Source: Argyresthia goedartella
Taxonomy: Eukaryota; Arthropoda; Insecta; Lepidoptera; Argyresthiidae
Length of the DNA: 64,000 bases
Assembly (NCBI GenBank): GCA_949825045.1
Contig: OX463829.1
Span: 6,634,001 to 6,698,000, forward strand
Direction of reading: 5' to 3'
Under the pieces are notes generated by a model that saw only the letters and a program-made list of their open reading frames with translations, was not told the DNA's origin and did no database searches. Both the position numbers and the translations under genes were made by a program. Of the stretch, positions 30,970 through 40,355 are shown one piece after another; within the stretch, counting starts at the first letter, position 1, and each line of letters starts with the position of its first letter.

Positions 30970-33335
30970 GGAAGTATTAAATAATAATAAACTAAGAGAA
31001 CAGATATCTAAATTGCCAAAAAAGGAACGATATTTCACGAACGCATCGAAAAAGTCGCATGTCTTTACACAAAAGAATGCGACAACTGGGTCCCCAAATG
31101 CCAAAACTAAGATGCTAGATAGAGGGGAAAAAAATCGAGCATAATTTTGAACGGATTTGATGCAAAAGAAACAGAAAATAAAGATAGCTCATATTAATAT
31201 GGGTAGCTAAATGAAGGGGAGCAATCCTTACTTGAAATGTGGCTTCATTTAAATTCTGGTCTCGATGTTAAAATATTATGCATTAGTAAACATCATAGGG
31301 TAAAGAAGGATCTAGATCGAATTTTTATAAAGAATTTCATCCTATAGCTGCATGCTTTTGCCGCCTAACAAGTAAAAGCAAAGGAGGCGTCTGTATTTTT
31401 GTTCATAAAGGTTTGCAGTTTAATGAACTGCAAACAGTAAAGAGGCTATCCATCTCTAACTTTTTAGAGGTATGTGGAATTGTTGTGATGATATTTATAT
31501 TGTATGTGCTTTTAGGTCAAAAACCATCAGAAATGACAATTTTCTGGAAAATTTGGAAAATATCACTATGATATAAATTGTCATATCATAGTGATTTATT
31601 CACTAATGTATTAACATTAGGGAATAAACTGGGCAAAATGCTCGTATTATGTGGTAATTTTAATATAAACCTATTAGTGAAGGGCACCGAAACTAAGGAA
31701 TTGTTGTGTCTTCTCAAAATATTTCGATGTCAAACCCTTCATACATGAGTCCACACATATCAGCAGCCATAGTAGCACTTGTATTAATAATATTATATCA
31801 AACAATAGCTTGCAGGATGTACAAGTGGTAGAGCTAGGGCTAACCGATCACTGTTTACAATACGCTACACTAGTCATTAACACTTTTAACGCCAATTTTT
31901 GAAAAAGTTTTTTTCTTATAGTTTTTTAGTCTGGGTGAGGTCACCGGTGACCTGCATAGCATTTAACGTGTTAATATGAAAGTAGGCTCTGGCAGGTTCT
32001 ATCAGTATGTTTGAGACCTCAAACATCAACGATTTAAATAGATTATTAAGCAACTTAAATTGGGATCCGGTGTATGTAAGCCTCGTAAAGATCATGCCTT
32101 CAATACGTTTCATGACATTTTGCTGAGCGCTGTTGATTGATTTTGGCTACTGATCAGAGTCAGAGTTGACCAAAACAACACAAAACTAACCTGGATCACA
32201 CCGGGCCTAAATAAATCGTGTGAAAAAACAGTACTTTTTATTCAGTTAAAAAACTGATTATTTCAGAGGCAAAAAAGAAGAAGAACGAATGTCTTATTCT
32301 ATACACAAACAACAAGATAAAGACTTGGAGTTGTTTGGAGTGTAGTAAAAAAAAACTATTAAAGGGAATAAAAAAGGAATGCTCAGAGTTTTTTTGGCCT
32401 TACTGATGGTTCAAAGTCAGCAATAGATTATTTAGAGGCGCCTGTTTTTTTTTTAACATCTACTTCACAAACATATCTCACTCGAGAAATAATAGTATAG
32501 AATTATCAAAGGTGAAATTGCCAGCAAACAACAACAATTCTATGTTTCTAAATCCTATAACGAAACCAATACTTTTCAAGATAGTTTGTGGGCTCAACAA
32601 TAAAAAATCTTATGGATATGATGGTCTACCAAATCTAATTATCAAACAAGTTATTGAGAACATTGCTGATGTTATGATTCACGTAATAAATATATCTATT
32701 AATACTGGGACCTTCCCGGATAGATTAAAGAGGGCAGACATCGTGCCGCTTCACAAAGCTGATAGTCGACTGGATGTTCGCAATTATCTAGTTCGATTTG
32801 TGTAAGATTATCGTCCAATATTTATTTATTATTTATTTATTATCTATTACTATTACGCATTACTACCTACTATATCAAATATTTTTGAAAAATTCATGGC
32901 GAATCAAAGAAGATCATTACTTTTAAAATTAAACATCATATCTTCACAGCAGTTTGGTTTCCAACAGACTGCTGACGCAATTTTTGATATGATGGATTTT
33001 GTATCTGAGTCATACATAGTGACCGTTCTATTAGATTTACCTAAAGCCTTTGATCATGTAAATCATGGGGGTTTGACTTGTATTCTTGAACGTTTTGGCA
33101 TCAGTGGGTGTGTCCTGTCCTGTTAAAGTCGTACTTGGCCAATCGTATACAAAGGGTAATATTGCCGATCATCGATAATCGGCCAAAAACATTAAATAGT
33201 ATTGAATCTAGTAATACAGAAATATGTACACGGGTGCCACAGGGTAGAGTGCTGGGTCCATTATTATTCATCCTATACATAAACCACATTCCGGAGCTTA
33301 TAAGCAAAAATCACCATGTTTGCTGATGAAGTGTC
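30970..33335 (+). mobile_element. Decayed LINE inserted in Ty3 integrase
   Basis: Plus-strand Jockey/CR1-like LINE remnants in order: endonuclease start KIAHINMGS (about 31180), GNFNINLLVKG (about 31650) and LTDHCLQYA (31840). A linker follows, then RT with SYGYDGLPNLIIKQV (32608-32650), QQFGFQQTADAIF, VTVLLDLPKAFDHVNH (motif A, 33020) and RVPQGRVLGPLLF (motif B, 33230). Motif C, just after 33310, survives only as a frameshifted MFADEV. Many frameshifts are present. Confidence 0.7.
31881..31970. mobile_element. Short TTAA-flanked MITE, piggyBac type
   Basis: A 90-bp insert lies between TTAA at 31877-31880 and TTAA at 31971-31974. Ends: CACTTTTAACGCC on the left and GCATTTAACGTG on the right (inverted CACGTTAAATGC). 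It also contains the palindrome GGTCACCGGTGACC. TTAA target sites are the hallmark of piggyBac elements. Confidence 0.6.
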
Positions 33336-33489
33336 AGGTTTCTTCAAATTTGTTATAACAAGTGGTGCACAACTATCACAGGATATATTTGAATCCATAA
33401 GCATTCTTATAAAATGACTACTCACGGTAGAATTAAGCACAAACTTGTAAAATCAAGATGCTACATTTTAGGAACTATAATACCCCCAG

Positions 33490-33740
33490 ATTAAATCTTC
33501 AATATCCGCTACTTTTCCCCACAACAAGATACCATAGGACATGACACTATGAAAGTAACTGAAATATACTAGCCTAGATGTAGCCACATCCGTGTTTTGT
33601 CTGATGTTCCTAACAGCTTAAGCCGCAGAACTTAATTTACCAACTAAATTAATCTATCAATGGTTATTCCAAGAAATTCGTGTCATTTACTAATTCTAAC
33701 GTGCTGCTGTCTAACACCAAACTGGTCTCAACTTGACATG
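33490..33740 (-). mobile_element. Jockey-like LINE fragment, minus strand
   Basis: It matches the minus-strand LINE at about 9500-9770 with small differences and deletions (blocks TTTCCCCACAACAAGATACC and ATGTAGCCACATCCGTG). It lies directly before the Ty3 integrase C-terminus. Confidence 0.75.
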
Positions 33741-33893
33741 GTTAAAGATTAAAGAAGAAACAGTAAAAAGTGGACTACAGGAGTAATAGTGGAAGAATTT
33801 GTACTGGATATAACTTATATAGTTGATTTAGAAGGTAATAAATGGAAAAGGCATGTAAATCAAATAATAACATGTGCAGAAACTCTCGATGAA
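33741..33893 (+). pseudogene. Ty3 integrase C-terminal remnant
   Basis: The frame reads WTTGVIVEEFVLDITYIVDL then NKWKRHVNQII. This matches the pattern at the end of Ty3-type integrases, with a KRH.NQ ending. It is followed by a stop at 33893. It marks the right edge of the decayed Ty3 coding region. Confidence 0.6.
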
Positions 33894-34254
33894 TAAGTAG
33901 GCTTATACAAAATATGTACATCATTTTGCTACCGAATGTAGATTTAAACTAATTATGACTCTCTTCTTGTGGTAATATAACCAATCCCAAGTCGCAGACG
34001 TAGGGCAAGCAAGAGAGGATAGGTAATCATGTGGCTGATGGTCAATCTACCTGAATAGTAATACGTGCTAGTAAACTAGGCATTGTTCTAAGTTACCAAA
34101 ATTACCAACTGTAATTGTAGTGGTATTACGATAATCGTTCATAGGATGATGAACCGTGGTTTTAGTTATGAAAAGTCATAAGTTTATACAAAAGAAAAAT
34201 AACCATGTTTTCAGTTAAGTTATGAGTGTGGTATTCTGAGTGACTAGATATATA
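33894..34254. other. No gene seen
   Basis: AT-rich sequence between the Ty3 remnant and mariner copy B. It may include the Ty3 3' LTR, but no paired LTR was found to confirm it. Confidence 0.35.
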
Positions 34255-35557
34255 CATAGTCAGGTCATAAGTTCTGTCACATGTGCAATATGAAATACTT
34301 TAGACATGTTTATTATTTATGTAAACATTTATATAGCAAAATGAATTTAATAAAACATAGATTCTTATGGTAATAAAGTTTATTCAAAATGACCCCCGCG
34401 ATTTTGAATACAGGCCTTTATTCTGCGCGGCCAGTCGTCTATCGCAGCACGAACGAGGTCCATGTCAATATCGGCGGCTGCCTTAATCAAGGATGCCTTG
34501 AGTGACTCCAAAACAGGATGAGGCTTTGAGCAGGCCTTTTCCTCCAAGTGTTGCCATATTTTGTAATCTAACGGACTCAAATCTGGACTGGAGGAGGGCC
34601 AGTCTTCGTGCCGGATGAAGTCGATTTCACGCGCCGCCAGCCAGTCTTGTGTGCTTTTCGCTCTATGAGCTGGCGCAGAATCTTGTTGGAATACCCAGTG
34701 CCTGTTATTAAACATGGTATGAGAAACAGGTTCCACAAGGTTCTTGAGGACTGTATTTTGATACACAACTGCATTCGTTTTTACGCCTTTCTCACAAAAA
34801 TGTACCTCAGTTAAGCCCCAATAAGAGACTCCCAACCAAACCATGAGCGAGGATGGAAAATGACCTCGTTGTACACGCGGAATACGGTTGCTCGCTTCTT
34901 CACTGCTGTGTGCGTACACCTTATCATTTTGTTTGTTTTAGCTCTCTTCCACGGTGAAAATTTTTTCATCCGAAAAAAGAATTTCCCGATGCTTTTTTCC
35001 CGCGTACCGCTTCAACAAAGAGCGGCATCTCTTCAGTCTCAGGTCCATTAAACGAGCGTCCAAACGATGTCCTGTTTTTCTTCGATATGCCCTAAGCCCT
35101 AAGTCTTCATTTAACACCCTTTTCACCGTGGTCCTGCTTAACCCCATCTGAAGGCCCAACAGTTTCTGCTTACGTATGGAATTTCTTTGAATTCGCGCCT
35201 TCACAGCTTTTATCACTGCTGGAGTCCTAACAGAGCGAGGGCGACCACTTCTTGACCTGTCATCTATATAGAGTCTTCATTGTATCGTTTTATGGTACGA
35301 TAAACGAATCTTTTGGTTATATTAAAAAAATTCAGTAAGTCGAAAATCTGAATTGGCGCGTAACCGCAACGATGCAACGCAATAACTGCGACACGGTCTT
35401 CTTTAAGTGTCCACTCCATATTTAAAAATGAGGAAAATTCTAAAAAGTACACATTTTTATTTTCATGAAAAATTCGAAATTCGAATTCAATAAACTTTTT
35501 TGTGGCCAGCGTTCTAAATTCAAAAGTTTTTATTGTGTGACAGAACTTATGACCTGA

Positions 35558-35562
<5 letters not shown>
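34255..35562 (-). mobile_element. maT-type mariner (DD37D), copy B
   Basis: The terminal repeats are the same as in copies A and C, with TA on both sides (34253-34254, 35563-35564). The right end abuts a (TA)n tract. It is 1308 bp and very similar to copy C. Confidence 0.9.
34380..35419 (-). pseudogene. maT-type transposase, copy B (broken)
   Basis: Start ATG at 35419. The N-terminal segment ends early at about 35264, where a small deletion shifts the frame after RYNEDS. The middle part (35216-34938) has the AT-hook-like hinge region and LFSDEKIFTVEES, then a TAA replaces a Tyr codon. The C-terminal part (34919-34380) keeps FQQDSAPAHRA and SPDLSPLDYKIW. The catalytic residues themselves are intact. 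The inactivating changes differ from those in copies A and C. Confidence 0.85.

Positions 35563-35593
<31 letters not shown>
35563..35593. repeat. (TA)n microsatellite
   Basis: About 15 TA units run from the mariner end, with a smaller TA tract at about 35611-35621. Tc1/mariner elements target TA, which explains the position. Confidence 0.9.
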
Positions 35594-35594
<1 letters not shown>

Positions 35595-35621
35595 AACAGT
35601 TTTTACCTATTATATATATAT

Positions 35622-36215
35622 CACTTGCAGTTCACACAGAAAATCATGTTTTGTTCAATTGTTATAATAAAATAAAAAATAAATGTATTAAGTTATCCGA
35701 GGACCGAATTTCAAGGAAAAATGTAATCTCTACAACCCCTTCTGCTTCCCAATAAAATTTGTCGCTACCTACAAACACCCTGTTTATCTATTATTGTTAT
35801 TATACATATAATCGTCACAAATAATATTATAGTTCCTATGTGCGACGATTCACCGATCACTGGCTTATCTTTATAATTTTTAATAGCAGACTGTCCAAAT
35901 ATACCTTTTGGACAGGGAGAGCACAGGGGAATTCAAGCGTTTTGGGGTAGCGTAGCGTGTCAAGCTATAATAGACAAACTTTACTTTCGGAGGCGACACT
36001 CCAAGCCTGATAGTTATTAAACGATTCCATAGCTCTCATTATATGGAATATCGCTCAATATTACTCGTATCCGGGTAAGGGCATGCCTGTGCCCCTCGGT
36101 GGGGACATTAAGGGACAACATTTTATTTATACGCTCTGATCATCTGAACCACCTACCTACAGGATTTAAACGAATACGGTATCTTTTGGGGTCCCCCTTG
36201 CCATGTAATGCTCAC
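35622..36215. other. FUT8 intron 2, exon-2-proximal part
   Basis: No gene or element recognised between mariner copy B and exon 2. Confidence 0.4.
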
Positions 36216-36332
36216 CCCGCAGTCTTCCTGACGCTAGCTACCAGCTTGCTGTGCTGTTGCTTCAGCTGCTCCAGCTGCTCACTGACAGTTCGCAGCTTGT
36301 CCTGGTAGTCTACCGGGTCGCCGCCGCCGCAC
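36216..36332 (-). CDS. FUT8: Alpha-1,6-fucosyltransferase, coding exon 2 (stem)
   Basis: This 117-nt exon completes the Arg codon split after exon 1, then encodes 38 residues and two bases of a Gly codon. The sequence CGGGDPVDYQDKLRTV.. continues into EQLEQLKQQHSKLVASVR, a heptad-type coiled coil. FUT8 proteins have a LERLKQQNEDL-type helix right after the membrane anchor, which drives dimer formation in the Golgi lumen. The acceptor is GTCTGTAACCAG (minus, 36333 and above) and the donor is GCGGG|GTGAGC at 36215. Phase 2 in and 2 out fits exons 1 and 3. A cecropia-type mariner begins about 170 bp upstream in the intron, and 17 kb of transposons follow downstream. Confidence 0.8.
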
Positions 36333-36504
36333 CTGGTTACAGACAAACATGTCCGTTCAAAAATACGAGTATCACTGTAAAAATGGGAGCTTAATTCGAC
36401 TCCGCAGACAGAAAAATTGAGATTAAAATGAGTGCGAAGTTGTTTAGATAGTCCTGATATTCAATAGGGAAGAGTCTGGCTTGACCGTTACCCACACTAG
36501 TATA

Positions 36505-37730
36505 TTAGGTGGGGTAAAAAGTTTCTTCGTTTTTTACATGAAAACTGAAGACATGTTTTTTCCAAGTTTATTTACATTTACTTACAGTATGTATGTACTA
36601 TTTTGTTCTATGACTTTCTGCCTTCTTGTATGTAGTGACATGATCCCGTTGCTGTAGTTTCGGCACTTCTCATCAAAAAACTTCGACAAGTAGTTTTGGC
36701 AGTCTTCTCTTGATGTTAACCTGACTTTGCCTAAATAATTCAGAAGAGAGATCTGAAGGTAGAAATCTGAAGGTGCAAGGTCAGGGCTATAAGGCGGATG
36801 CATTAACACTTCCCAGCCAAACTCGGTTAATTTTTTCTGAGTGGTTAAAGCTGTGTGTAGCCTAGCGTTATCGTGATGAAAGACGACCCCTTTTCTATTG
36901 ATCAATTCCGGTCGCTTTTTCTCAACTTCTTGCTTTAATCTCATCAGTTGTTGGCAGTAGAGATCCGAATCGATGGTTCTGCCTGGCGGTAAAAGCTCAT
37001 AATGAACAATGCCCTTCCAATCCCACCATACACACAGCATCACCTTATTGCGAGTTAACCCGGGTTTTGCCACAGTATGTGAAGCCTGACCGACCTTTGA
37101 CTTTATTTTTCGCACGTTCTTGTCGTACGTGATCCACTTTTCATCACCGGTTATCAATCTCCTCAAAAACGGTTCAGTTTCGTTACGTCTCAACAAAGAA
37201 TCGCAAATTTGTATACGGTTCATTAAATTTCTTTCACCTTTGTTTAAATGGTTCAAAACTGTTTTGTGAGTAATCCTCAGTTCTTCAGCTATGTCGTGAC
37301 TACTGATATGCCGATCTTGCTCCACTTTTTCGAAAATGGCGTCCATTTATTCCGTGACTGGGCGACCAGAGCGAGGTGCATCTTTGACTTCAAAATTCCC
37401 GCATTCAAAACGCTGATACCAACTTTGTGCTACTCTCACCGACACTGCATTTGGTCCATTAACGTCACACATTTTTTTCGTGGCTTGCGTTGCATTTTTC
37501 CCTTTTTTGTAATAAAACTTTAAAATGTATCGAATTTCTTCATTTGATTTTGTCAGAAAGAAAAACAAATGAAAAATAGCTTGAAACAACATTTTTCTAT
37601 CTTCGTTCTTTTTTTGAAATTTAAACTTTTTAATGACATCAAAACCAGCCAGGTACAAATAAAACAGCCAAAGATATTTAATTCCAAATATACCCACACG
37701 AAATACGAAAGGACTTTTTACCCGACCTAT
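36505..37730 (-). mobile_element. Mariner (DD34D, cecropia-like)
   Basis: The ends are TTAGGTGGGGTAAAAAGT on the left and, inverted, ATAGGTCGGGTAAAAAGT on the right, with TA at 36503-36504 and 37731-37732. It is 1226 bp and lies in FUT8 intron 1, close to the exon 2 acceptor. Confidence 0.9.
36582..37592 (-). pseudogene. Mariner transposase, cecropia-like (inactive)
   Basis: A transposase of the group that includes SETMAR's mariner half. The N-terminal part (from 37592) has the EEIRYILKFYYKKGKNATQA helix region and SGRPV. A stop at 37344-37346 then interrupts the frame right before MDAIFEKVEQD. The rest (254 codons) carries ITGDEKWITYD (first Asp), FHHDNARLHTAL (second) and YSPDLAPSDFYL (third); the spacing is DD34D. 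Between HLNK and ERNLMNR about 16 residues are missing without loss of frame. This is the segment that holds the WVPHEL motif in this family. Both lesions should abolish activity. Confidence 0.85.
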
Positions 37731-37995
37731 TATAAAGGCAAGATGTTCTATTGTACGATCGATTGAGTAGTAGGTCCCAGAGGCGCGTTTCCAGAAGGGG
37801 TCTACACTCTAGCTAGACTACTGATAATTTTTCAAATCTTTCAATAACACAACTACTTTGTATAATGCAAACTGTAGTTTGAGACTTGAGACGAATAATT
37901 GGGGCATGTCCTAACTAGACCTATACTGTATGACCCCCTGGATCGAAAGCTGGAACCGCCACTATGGAAATACGCAATTATTATTATTATTATTC

Positions 37996-38147
37996 CCGGC
38001 TGGGGAGGAAGCAAAATAATAACCAGGTCTTGGATGTTTATAATATGTGTGTGATGGCGCTATTTCTGGTTCCCACGACACAGGGTATCCTAATGTGGGG
38101 CCAGAAGCAACGCATGTGCATACACAGGCACATGTATGTGTTTATAA
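37996..38147 (+). repeat. SINE body, plus strand
   Basis: It starts within box B (TCCCGGCTGGGG) and has the family body: CCAGGTCTTGGATG, GTGTGTGATGGCGC, TGGTTCCCACGACACAGGG, ATCCTAATGTGGGGCCAGAAG. Its 3' end abuts the donor of the exon-1-like copy at 38152. 37733-37995 before it shows nothing except a (TTA)n tract. Confidence 0.75.
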
Positions 38148-38151
38148 GTAC

Positions 38152-38523
38152 CTCAGCGGCGAGATGATTAGGTAAGTGACCAGCACCCACACCGCCAGCA
38201 GCAGCACGACAGCTCGCTTCCACGCGGACAGGTACAGCACGACAGCTCGCTTCCACGCAGACATTTACATCACAACAGCTCGCTTCCACGCGGACAGGTA
38301 CAGCACGACAGCTCGCTTCCAAGCGGACATGTACAGCTCGCTTCCACGCGGACACGTACAGCACGACATCACGCTTCCACGCGGACATGTACAGGTCGAC
38401 AGTACGCTTCCACGCGGACAAGTACAGGTCGACAGCACGCTTCCACGCGAAGAAGTACAGCACGACAGATCGCTTCCACGCGGACACATACATCACGACG
38501 TACGAGCCGGGCGTCGTCGGCAC
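38152..38523 (-). pseudogene. FUT8 exon-1-like copy 3 with minisatellite
   Basis: It begins PTTPGSYVVMYVSAWKR like exon 1 from residue 5 on. GTG stands in place of the exon-1 start region, so no ATG is present. It ends LLLAVWVLVTYLIISPL with a donor CTGAG|GTACTT at 38151. Between these, the 33-bp unit equal to exon-1 codons 15-25 occurs about nine times (about 38215-38505), with a shortened unit near 38326-38340 that shifts the frame. Confidence 0.75.
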
Positions 38524-38540
38524 TTAGGTAATACACTAAC

Positions 38541-39612
38541 CTCAGCGGCAATTTGACCAGGTAAGGGACCAGCACCCACACCGCCAGCAGCAACACGACA
38601 GCTCGCTTCCACGCGGACACGTACAGCACGACAGCACGCTTCCACGCGGATAGGTACATCACGACAGCACGCTTCCACGCGGACACGTACAGCACGACAG
38701 CACGCTTCCACGCGGATAGGTACATCACGACAGCACGCTTTCACGCGGACACGTACAGCACGACAGCACGCTTCCACGCGGACAAGTACAGCACGACAGC
38801 ACGCATCCACGCTGACACGTACAGCACGACAGCACGCTTCCACGCGGACACGTACAGTACGACAGCACGCTTCCACGCGGATAGGTACATCACAACAGCA
38901 CGCTTCCACGCGGATAGGTACATCACGACAGCACGCTTCCACGCGGACACGTACAGCACGACAGCACGCTTCCACGCGAATTGGTACAACACGACAGCAC
39001 GCTTCCACGCGGATAGGTACATCACGACAGCACGCTTCCACGCGGACACGTACAGCACGACAGCACGCTTCCACGCGGATTGGTACAACACGACAGCACG
39101 CTTCCACGCGGACACGTACAGCACGACAGCACGCTTCCACGCGGATAGGTACATCACGACAGCACGCTTCCACGCGGACACGTAGAGCACGACAGCTCGC
39201 TTCCACGGGGACACGTACAGCATGACAGCTCGCTTCCACGGGGACACGTACAGCACGACAGCACGCTTCCACGCGGACACGTACAGCACGACAGCACGCT
39301 TCCCGCGGATAGGTACATCACGACAGCACGCTTCCACGCGGACACGTAAAGCACGACAGCTCGCTTCCACGGGGACACGTACAGCACGACAGCACGCTTC
39401 CACGCGGACACGTACAGCACGACAGCACGCTTCCACGCGGATAGGTACATCACGACAGCACTCTTCCACGCGGACACGTTCAGCATGACAGCACGCTTCC
39501 ACGCGGACACGTACAGCACGACAGCACGCTTCCACGCGGACACGTAGAGCACGACAGCTCGCTTCCACGGGGACACGTACATAACGACGTGCGAGCCGAG
39601 CGTCGTCGGCAC
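38541..39612 (-). pseudogene. FUT8 exon-1-like copy 2 with large minisatellite
   Basis: Same layout as copy 3: PTTLGSHVVMYVSPWKR at the start without ATG, LLLAVWVLVPYLVKLPL at the end, and donor CTGAG|GTTAGTG at 38540. About 30 units of the 33-bp repeat fill 38593-39590. A 1-bp deletion at about 39302 (CTTCCCGCGG for CTTCCACGCGG) breaks the SAWKRAVVLYV frame. It is separated from true exon 1 by only 17 bp, so it cannot be a normally spliced exon. Confidence 0.75.
38593..39590 (-). repeat. 33-bp minisatellite derived from FUT8 exon 1
   Basis: The unit on the minus strand reads GTGTCCGCGTGGAAG followed by CGWGCTGTCGTGCTGTAC. Because 33 is a multiple of 3 and no unit contains a stop in several frames, long open frames arise on both strands (VEACCRAVRVR, SAWKRAVVLYV, PRGSVLSCCTC). 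They are by-products, not separate proteins. Confidence 0.9.
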
Positions 39613-39629
39613 TTAGATACTACACTAAC

Positions 39630-39801
39630 CTCAGCGGCGATATGACCAGGTAAGTGACCACCACCCACACCGCCAGCAGCAGCACGACAGCTCGCTTCCA
39701 CGCGGACACGTACATCACGACGTACGAGCCGAGCGTCGACGGCCGCGGCTTCATGACTCATGCTAGCCGCATCGTGTGGGAGTTATAGCATCGCGCGGTA
39801 T
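39630..39801 (-). CDS. FUT8: Alpha-1,6-fucosyltransferase, coding exon 1 (signal anchor)
   Basis: Coding part 39754-39630: ATG AAG CCG CGG.., 41 codons plus two bases. The product begins MKPRPSTLGSYVVMYVSAWK, then R and the hydrophobic run AVVLLLAVWVVVTYLVI. This is a short cytosolic tail with positive charges followed by one membrane segment, as expected for a type II Golgi enzyme. The donor is CTGAG|GTTAGTG at 39629. A good acceptor (TTTCCTCTCGCAG, 39802 and above) suggests that 39755-39801 is the end of a 5' UTR carried from an upstream exon. That UTR holds three short upstream ATGs (near 39791, 39771 and 39761), the last opening an overlapping frame. The start at 39754 is chosen because it gives the membrane anchor and the phase needed by exon 2. 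Confidence 0.75.
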
Positions 39802-40084
39802 CTGCGAGAGGAAATAACATACAAGTAATTTGTTACAAAATACGCACAACCTAAACAGGTGGCCCTAAGTCAAAATAACCTAAAACTTTGGCCGTTAAGC
39901 TGTTTCCGTAATCGCTCCCTAGCTTTTACTGCTATTCAATTCAATTTATTCAAAATACCTCAGTGAAACTTTTACTACTTACTAATTGAAAACGGATAAA
40001 CAAAGTGTGCAAAACAGAATCGCATAAATTAATGGAAAACAGGCTTTAGAGTCGATAAATTAAACGTTAACTCATCGATCACGT
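39802..40084. other. Upstream of FUT8 exon 1
   Basis: No gene seen. Probably an intron between a non-coding first exon and coding exon 1. Confidence 0.35.
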
Positions 40085-40355
40085 GAAGTGCCCGTGCGTC
40101 AGCTGACCGTGCAAGTGCAGAGGACTCCCGCCGCTAAGCGATCGACGTAAGCATCACACTTGCGTGCGGCCGCCTCCATCGCCGGCCGACAGCGATCTGC
40201 GTGATTCATCGGTCGCCCGGCAAGTGAGTACACTACTCAGCAGAAGCGACGGCGGAACGAGACGGCGAATTGTCTCTGGGAGGACTAATTTTCGCAACCT
40301 AGATTTGGCCCCTGTTTTTTTACTTCTTGACCTCGAACTCTAAAAGAAACACATC

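Larger units (their letters stand above)
19820..33893 (+). mobile_element. Decayed Ty3-type LTR retrotransposon, host of a nested stack
   Basis: Pieces of one Ty3-type element appear in correct order: gag (19857-20145), protease (about 28380-28435), RT (28700-28842 and 29180-29750), RNase H (29859-30060), integrase (30560-30960) and integrase C-terminus (33741-33893). The gaps are filled by a BEL/Pao element (20146-28165), a LINE 3' piece (28843-29179) and a longer LINE region (about 30970-33740). Its own LTRs were not recognised. Stops and frameshifts occur throughout. Confidence 0.75.

Noticed and set aside
38493..39568. Long minus-strand frames of VEACCRAVRVR and similar repeats, up to 275 residues
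   Set aside because: They are read-throughs of a 33-bp minisatellite that is open in several frames on both strands. They have no independent start, and the unit is explained by FUT8 exon 1.
38200..39730. CRISPR-like array
   Set aside because: Units are contiguous 33-bp tandem copies without unique spacers, and the genome is eukaryotic.
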